From Nymphaea colorata (lineage: Eukaryota; Streptophyta; Magnoliopsida; Nymphaeales; Nymphaeaceae), in assembly GCF_008831285.2 (NCBI RefSeq), contig NC_045145.1, positions 8,556,802 through 8,620,801 on the forward strand: DNA of 64,000 bases, written 5' to 3'. A program made the translations under genes and the position numbers. Numbering within the stretch: position 1 is the stretch's first letter; each line of letters starts with the position of its first letter. Under the pieces are notes generated by a model that made no database searches, was not told where the DNA came from, and was given only the letters and a program-made list of their open reading frames with translations. Of the stretch, positions 57,908-64,000 are shown in pieces.

Positions 57908-60900
57908 CTGGGGAAATAAAAAATGGTGTTAAGGTGCCTTACTGACAAGCAAATATTCTTGAATTGCGTATCAATTAAAACTTTTCAGGTCTACCCTATA
58001 AATAATAATCTCCAACAAAATGGCAACGAATGCTATACACAGCAAAAGGCTCAAAATGATGGCGTAACATGAATAACAAGGACAAATTCCAAAGTAATCG
58101 GACAAGTGTACAAGGTGGACAAATAATTCTGAACATAGCAGCATGTCATCGTTTGCTGAAGGGTGCTGAGGACATAAGAACGCATCACCTAGCTCCACAT
58201 TGGCTTTGTGCATATGTGGCATGTCATGGTATTTCTATATGAGTGCATCAGCACAAATGGAGTGTGTATATTCGTGTGTGAGTGAGTGCGTATCCATAAT
58301 GATTAACAGACCAGCATTGCACTAGCATTAAACCTGCCAGTTATTGGTTTCATAATCATTAACCAAAATTCAACAAATGTGGTTAGTTACAAATGCTTTT
58401 TGACTGGCATTCAACCCTGACATATGATTATCGTGATCTAATGTAAAAGCATACTTACATTGTGTGTCGATCATGTAATATTTCTGCATACATATCAATT
58501 AAAAAGCCAAATGTGTTAAAGTGACATGTTATGAAATAGAAATATTATATGAGATAAGGTAAAACAAAAAAAAAGGGGCATAAGATATCTAGTCCCACCC
58601 AATAGGCCCATTAATTAAATATTCATGAGATTAATGAAAACTTGTTAGTACAAGACAACATCAATCTGTTTCTGTTTAGAATATTTAGATACAGCATCTG
58701 CTGTTATATGTTTGTGGGTAACATGCCATGTGAAGGTTACAGGTTTACTAATAGATCTGGAGAAAAAAGAGGCATTTAGAAAACCAACTGCAGTAATTAA
58801 CATCCTCTATATACCAATATTTAAAAGATAAAATGAAACATAAAAACTGCCAAAAAAAAAAGCAAGTGAACACTTTTCACGTTCAAAATGCTGGACGGAA
58901 AGCATTACAGCACATACAAAAGCCTGTTTGTGTAATCCAATATAAAGTAATAGGCATAAAATGAGACCCGTCTCATTGCAAGCCCAGGGCAAATGTCACC
59001 CACATAACCTCAACTCTGGTAAACGCACAAGAGAATCCTCAGCTGTACTAAAATAGGACACACAGTGACAACCGTGTATGATCTTCCATTTGCAGGTGCA
59101 CCCTTAGAAGTTCGACTTTATATGTTCAACTGTTCCTAAGGATGTGAACAGGTGAGATGTAAGATAGACAAATAAGTTGGTATCCTGGAACTGGTACAGC
59201 AAAAAAATAATAGTCCCCCATGCTAGACTAAATCCAACCACATCCCTAGTCTGATGCACATCCAACTTTCCTTTGTTTATTTTTTCTTTTTTTCCATCTA
59301 CATCCTCCCAAAACACTGTCTACATCTTTGAAACCCCACTACCTTTCTTTCCCATGACAGAAAAGGGAAAGAGAACTTGCACAGCTCCAAGTAATGCTGA
59401 CTTTCTCATCCTCAATCCATCTTTTCTGTCGGTTATCAGACCTTGTGTCCATCCTATTGTCAGCCACTATCCATGAATACAGCAGACGAGATATAGAAAG
59501 CATAACAAATCCAAAATGAGTGACAACAATCATTTCCGTATCATCCACATTTGTATTTCTGCTCTCGCCCTATTCCCCGAATCCGAGTTTTGCCGCACTT
59601 TTCTTCTTTCTACTCAGCGAATGTTCATCTGCAATGAACTCATCAGAAAAGTGCCCACAAAGCACTCGCAAAGCGTAGGGGTCATGTACAACAACCCTAA
59701 CCGCACAAACCAGTTCCGGCCTGCTCCTTTCCAACAATCTCCAAGTAACTGTAGGTGCACCCAACAAGATATAAGGAGACACAATAAGCAAGAAGAATGA
59801 GGTGCACCCTTGTATCATGTTACTTACATTTTCTATGAGATCTATCAATGTTTACCTGGCCTCCACAAGTGGTCAAGGTATATGAGCCACAAACTAGAAC
59901 CACCAGGCATACTAGGTCACAATTCAAATTATCATTTCCCAGTTACTTTCAGGAAGAAGCTGATCCATAACTTGAACAAACAATCCTGGAAACTCGGGAC
60001 ATATCTATTCCCTCTCTGTGGGATATCAACTAGAACAAGAGTCATGTTATTTGAAGCCCAACCCACTATTTATTTATAGCCCCAACACTAAAAGTCCACA
60101 ACACAATGCCTATCAGATGGTTGTCATAGCCCTTTCCCAAAACGTATCTTGTACATAGTTTCAAACATGCAGTTTAACAAGACCGCAGCACGTGGCCCAA
60201 GATGAAAGTTAAACATGCTGCAGAACAAACCCTATCTCCAGTACCCAGTTGTACGAATCATAGAACAGGATGCAGACCTGCTCCTACTGCTACCTCATTT
60301 TAAACTTATCAGAACCAAACATGTCAACCACTTGTAGATGAACTGTTAAATGCGACTAAAATCCACTAGACATCTTTCACCAAGATTTTCTGCCTTATTT
60401 CAATCTAAAACCAACAAAGACAACCTCAAATGCCTGTACTCAATATTATTACTGACAAGCATTTCAACTGGACAAAGGAATAGTATAACAAATGTCAACA
60501 GAATAGGAAAAACAACCAAGAAACTGAAAGATATATACAGTTAACACAGAAACACATACAAGCTTCTCCATACATGCAAAAAAAGCCGCATGCTAATCCC
60601 CATCATGATCAATTTACATTCATGAATTCAAATTGCATTGTCACTTTCACTTCACATCATGCAACCGTCAATCCATTTTACACCAACACCTGTTGCAAAT
60701 GATTGGACTAGCTCAAAAACCATTTGTTAGTGAATCCATGTATTGCCCCAAACCAAGTAATTAATCCTTCTTGAATGCAGCATACAAATCCCTGTCACCT
60801 TACACATGTGAAAGTGCAATGGTGCATTTTTTTCACATGCAAGGATACCGCATTGTTGGGAGCTTTTGTCTTCAAAATGGGGATTCACCTATTCACCCAC

Positions 60901-62431
60901 GATTCACCAGTCCATGTAACACGATGAGTGCTAATGCCATATGAGCGAGGGTCTCAACAAACAGAGCACATCGGTCCATTTTTTTTGCCCAGCTAATAAA
61001 AATTTACTGTAATTGGCGAATAGTCCTAAACTCTTAGCCTACGTGGAAAACCACAATTTCTTATGAAGGTATGTACCCACGAATCAACTTGACAACATTA
61101 AGGAATGGTGTTCCTCTTATGACTATTACTTTTAGTTTGCATTTAACAGGTTCTGATATTCATAATACCAGTAATCTAATACAGACAATGAACGGATCCC
61201 ACATGGGCTTTAGAGAGAAAACCATCAAAACAAAATCTTCTAGACAAACTGAAGCATTACCATCGAAAAAGAGAAACAGCATTTTGCACACACTAGACTC
61301 CGCAGCTCCATTCTTCAGCTTGTCAACAAGATCCTCACACTTCCAGAAGAGCTTCCGTCCCTTCGGGTCTTCACTCCCCCTGAAGATGCGGATCACAGCA
61401 TCAAGTTCCCTGAGCAGTGTTTCTCGATCCCACCGTGGTGCACAGTGCTGGAACACATCTTTCACCCACCCAAGCAACTCAGACGTCCTGTTACAAGCTT
61501 GGCACTTGAACAACATCTCCGAGGTCCCCAGCCCACCCTTTCGGCCTGTGCCCATGCTGATCTGCCCCACCCTGATGGCACAATCAGTATGTGTCCAATG
61601 GGAGCATGAATCGCAGCCAATCCAGCGGCAAGTGTTCACATCGAAATCGAACTTGCTGCAGATAATGCACATACACAAATTGCAGAAGCCCTTCCTTGTG
61701 GAGCAGATATCACAGGTGCAGTCATCACCAGGAAGCGTGTTCTGGCAGGCAATATTGCGACATCGCTTGTAGGCGAAAATCTCAATCAGGAAGGACTGCG
61801 GAATGCTAACGCTGGGGTGAAGGAACGCTTGAATTCCAGTATTGATAGAGACCAAGATCTCCAATTGAGTCCTGTGTGCCCGAACCAGTGATTTAGGCGT
61901 GAGATCCAGCCTCCCTTGGACGGACTTCTGCAGGAGGAGGAACTTCTCCCGGTGCTGCGGCCCGCCAGAGCACTCGAGGATCGAACGGAGTTCGCCCTTG
62001 AGCTCCTCCAGGAGCTGCTCAGGCATCTCCTGCATTATTTCCGCCACCACCTCCACCGGCTCTCGAGCGATGTCTCTCAGTGAAAGCCTGTCCGAGCAAG
62101 CCAACCGCCTAATGACACCCTGGTCCGTGGCACCGTGGCCGGTCCCGTCTTCTCCGCCGTCCTCCTTCTTCGGTGCTCGCTTCGCAACAGTCGAAAGCTC
62201 CGCGCCACCGACTGCGACGGCATCCTCCCGGCTGTGATGCGCAGACAAGGTCTCCCTTGAGCTCGCGCTCTCCGTCGGAGAGTCCTGGCCGGGGTCAGAG
62301 TTGGAAGCGGGCTCCGACCGAGAGGCTGAGACAGCATCGGCGGAGAAGAGGGAAAGCGAGGTGTGAAGTACACCCGACCGACGCACGGCTGGTAACTGAG
62401 ACTGGAAATTCGCACCGGAAGACGTTCCCAT
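57276..62431 (-). CDS. OBE: OBERON-type PHD-finger protein (join of two coding exons)
   Basis: CDS = complement(join(57276..57907, 61261..62431)), 600 residues. Joining at GATG|GTAATG and CCCCAG|AGTTGG keeps frame and restores FFD-ELETEG. Residues 1-100 are Ser/charged and variable. 101-220 is the OBE N-domain (LSLRDIAREPVEVVAEIMQE, LLLQKSVQGRLDLTPKSLVR). 224-314 is the Cys/His-rich PHD finger (CRNIAC, CTCDIC, CNLCMCIIC, CDSC, HTDC, CQAC). From 391 a long Glu/Lys/Arg-rich coiled coil follows (ACNRIAEVVQEAVKKMEMVA onward). OBERON1/2 are nuclear proteins needed for root and shoot meristem maintenance, also known as potyvirus VPg-interacting proteins. The length fits the family and I see no damage. 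Confidence 0.9.
57908..61260 (-). other. OBERON coding intron (3.35 kb)
   Basis: GT at 61260 and AG at 57908 with a pyrimidine-rich acceptor. Internal ORFs (for example 59516-59800 +, 59570-59848 -) have no motifs. I see no nested transposon with clear ends, and the length is large relative to the exons. Confidence 0.85.
61261..62431 (-). CDS. OBE: OBERON coding exon 1 (N-domain and PHD finger)
   Basis: Residues 1-390 plus one base of the next codon. Start at 62431 (MGTSSGANFQSQLPAVRR) matches the MGTSSG start common in this family. The frame runs past the donor into intron for 33 further codons before a stop, which explains the apparently longer 423-codon frame. Confidence 0.88.
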
Positions 62432-62520
62432 GGCCGGAAGAAATCCCCTTGTTCACCTCCCTTCTCATCCAAGTATCCCTCCACAAATAAGAGAAAACCT
62501 ACCACTGGAAACGAGACGAG

Positions 62521-62697
62521 CTGCAAGAAAAAAATGTCGTACATAAGGAAAGGAGAGAGAAGAAAGAAGAGAAACATCATCACAAAAGAGAGATCCGCAA
62601 CATCCCAACTTTTGAACCATTGCCTCCAAAAACCAAGAAAGAACCTTGACTAGAAAGTCGAAGCCCTAACCCCGAAGAAGAAGATTTTCCCACTTAC
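62521..62697 (-). other. Inferred 5'UTR intron of the OBERON gene
   Basis: Minus strand: donor CTGTG|GTAAGTGGG at 62697 and acceptor TTTTTTTCTTGCAG|CTCG ending 62521, 177 bp, T-rich. Both sites are strong and lie upstream of the ATG at 62431. Needs transcript support. Confidence 0.6.
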
Positions 62698-62827
62698 CAC
62701 AGAGGATCAAGCTGCCTGCGTCACAGGTAGACAATCACAAGGACAAATTTAGGGTCACCAGGAAGAAGAATGTCACAAACGGGCCGACCGCCACTTCTCA
62801 CTGGTTTCATCCCTTATGACGATGGCT

Positions 62828-62833
<6 letters not shown>

Positions 62834-62891
<58 letters not shown>
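62834..62891. promoter_or_regulatory. (GA)n / (CT)n tract upstream of the OBERON gene
   Basis: About 29 GA units, CT on the gene's sense strand, with a second run at 62963-62982. CT-rich tracts near transcription starts are common in plant promoters and 5' leaders and can bind BPC/GAGA-type factors; that role here is inference. Confidence 0.5.
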
Positions 62892-62892
<1 letters not shown>

Positions 62893-63099
62893 CTTCTGCT
62901 GTTTCCGCCCACCTTCGTTGAAGAGTCGTCTGCAGCTCGACTTCCTTCGCTGTGGGGTGGGTGAGAGAGAGAGAGAGAGAGGGAGGTTGACTGAAGGTGA
63001 CCGGTTAATAGGGCTCTCGTACTGTCCCTTGGGCCTTGCAATTACCGACAATAGTCTCTTTTTTTTTGTGTGAAAATAATACCACTTCTCCTTCTCCTT

Positions 63100-64000
63100 G
63101 CCACCGACACTGGTCATACTTCAATATAATTTGTTAGGGAAATTCAAAATCGCCAAGATGATACATGTATTCCTTTTCTTACTCCAATTCTCTCGAACGG
63201 TCGGACGGTTGCCTCATTCCTCTTTTTTAACTTTTTTTTTTCACGTTTTGATTTTTTTTTCTTCCTTATCAACTTAAGGGGAGAAGTAGGAATTTTTTTA
63301 TTAGGGGTAAGAATTTTTCGTTAATCGAACTATAATTTTAAAGTTTTGACGAGAATCAAAATATAATTTTCCAAAATTTTTATAAGAGATAATGTTTTTC
63401 TTTTTAAATTACATAGCTTTCTTTTTAAAAATTTGCTGGTGGGAGACCAAAGCTCATGCGGCTCTGCCCCTATCTACCATGTCATCAACCATCGCTTTCA
63501 TCTTCATCACGTTGGTTTTTCTTTGGTACCTTTTTTCTTCTACTCCATTTTCATTTTAATCTTTGCTTTTCATTGTTATTTTTTCTCATGTACCTTTCTT
63601 ACCACCCTGGGACAAAGAGTTGGTCAGATGAGTTTTCTCATCCTATCCACTAAGTCTGTAACTACAAGTTAGATGTGCAGCTTTTCCCTGTCTTAATGTT
63701 ACGAATGTTCATGCAAAACGTTCTTCAGTGGACTTTAAGTTTCCTAGATCGAATTATTTAATCAAACGCTTGCAAAATAATGTAAAAGTTGGTGTCAATG
63801 GAAGGAAATGAATGAATGAACTTAATTGACAAAAATGCCTAACACCCATTCCATTATAATTATAATAGTTCTCACTCTCTCATTTGATGTTTCTCTCTCT
63901 TTCTTCCCTTTACCTTTACAATATGCCGAAACTTATTGAATAATAGGTTAAGCACTCATGTAGCGTAAATTGATTGTCCATCTCTTTCTCTCACAAAAAA
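63100..64000. other. Upstream region, no gene; possible hAT-derived remnant at 63290-63475
   Basis: 63296 ATTAGGGGTAAGAATTTTTC and 63455-63472 ATGCGGCTCTGCCCCTA are opposed ends resembling the short hAT derivatives elsewhere in the window (TAGGGG... and ...GGGGCAGAGC). The remainder is T-rich with no ORF of note. Confidence 0.4.

Noticed and set aside
61071-61772. 233-codon plus-strand ORF
   Set aside because: Antisense shadow of OBERON exon 1; no motifs of its own.
61899-62583. Overlapping ORFs on both strands over the OBERON N-terminus
   Set aside because: Shadows in other frames of a GC-rich exon.
62773-63117. ORFs on both strands with Ser-Leu or Arg-Glu runs
   Set aside because: Translation of (GA)n tracts upstream of the OBERON gene.

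Overview
This is a transposon-rich stretch of flowering-plant nuclear DNA. The evidence is the complement of degenerate Ty3/gypsy, Ty1/copia, LINE and hAT elements, abundant (TA)n and (GA)n microsatellites, and two plant-specific genes: an OBERON-type PHD protein and a fasciclin-like arabinogalactan protein. I cannot name the species. There is no operon, no phage and no CRISPR array.

Layout. 0-4.5 kb: a decayed Tekay/Del-like gypsy gag-pol fragment, then a decayed LINE. 5-10.3 kb: foldback MITEs sitting in microsatellites, plus a GAGCTCGA-rich hAT-type MITE. 11.4-14 kb: a gypsy-type LTR with a TATA box. 14.5-17.4 kb: two minus-strand copia fragments with primer-binding sites and LTR edges. 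17.5-21.2 kb: AT-rich DNA with degenerate short repeats. 21.2-26.5 kb: a complete hAT element bounded by a perfect 8-bp target-site duplication. It holds a broken transposase, a captured Shaker-type K+ channel (ankyrin + KHA) fragment and a captured GH47 alpha-mannosidase terminal exon. 26.5-31.6 kb: a solo LTR and a local tandem duplication in otherwise blank DNA. 31.6-45.1 kb: an old duplication of about 6.6 kb in which the middle module of one copy is inverted. 45.1-51.0 kb: a solo LTR, a degenerate full-length copia element and a miniature LTR element (TRIM) of the same LTR family as the solo LTRs. 51-55 kb: possible exon remnants and a MITE.

The only two convincing host genes are at the right end. 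A single-exon FAS1/GPI arabinogalactan protein gene lies at 55230-55952 (+). A two-coding-exon OBERON gene lies at 57276-62431 (-), with a 3.35-kb coding intron, an inferred 5'UTR intron and a CT-rich leader. They do different jobs (cell surface versus nuclear chromatin/meristem control) and nothing suggests co-regulation. Everything else is mobile or duplicated DNA. The most novel-looking object is the gene-capturing hAT element; the second is the duplication with an inverted module, whose two copies act as filled/empty-site controls for later insertions.
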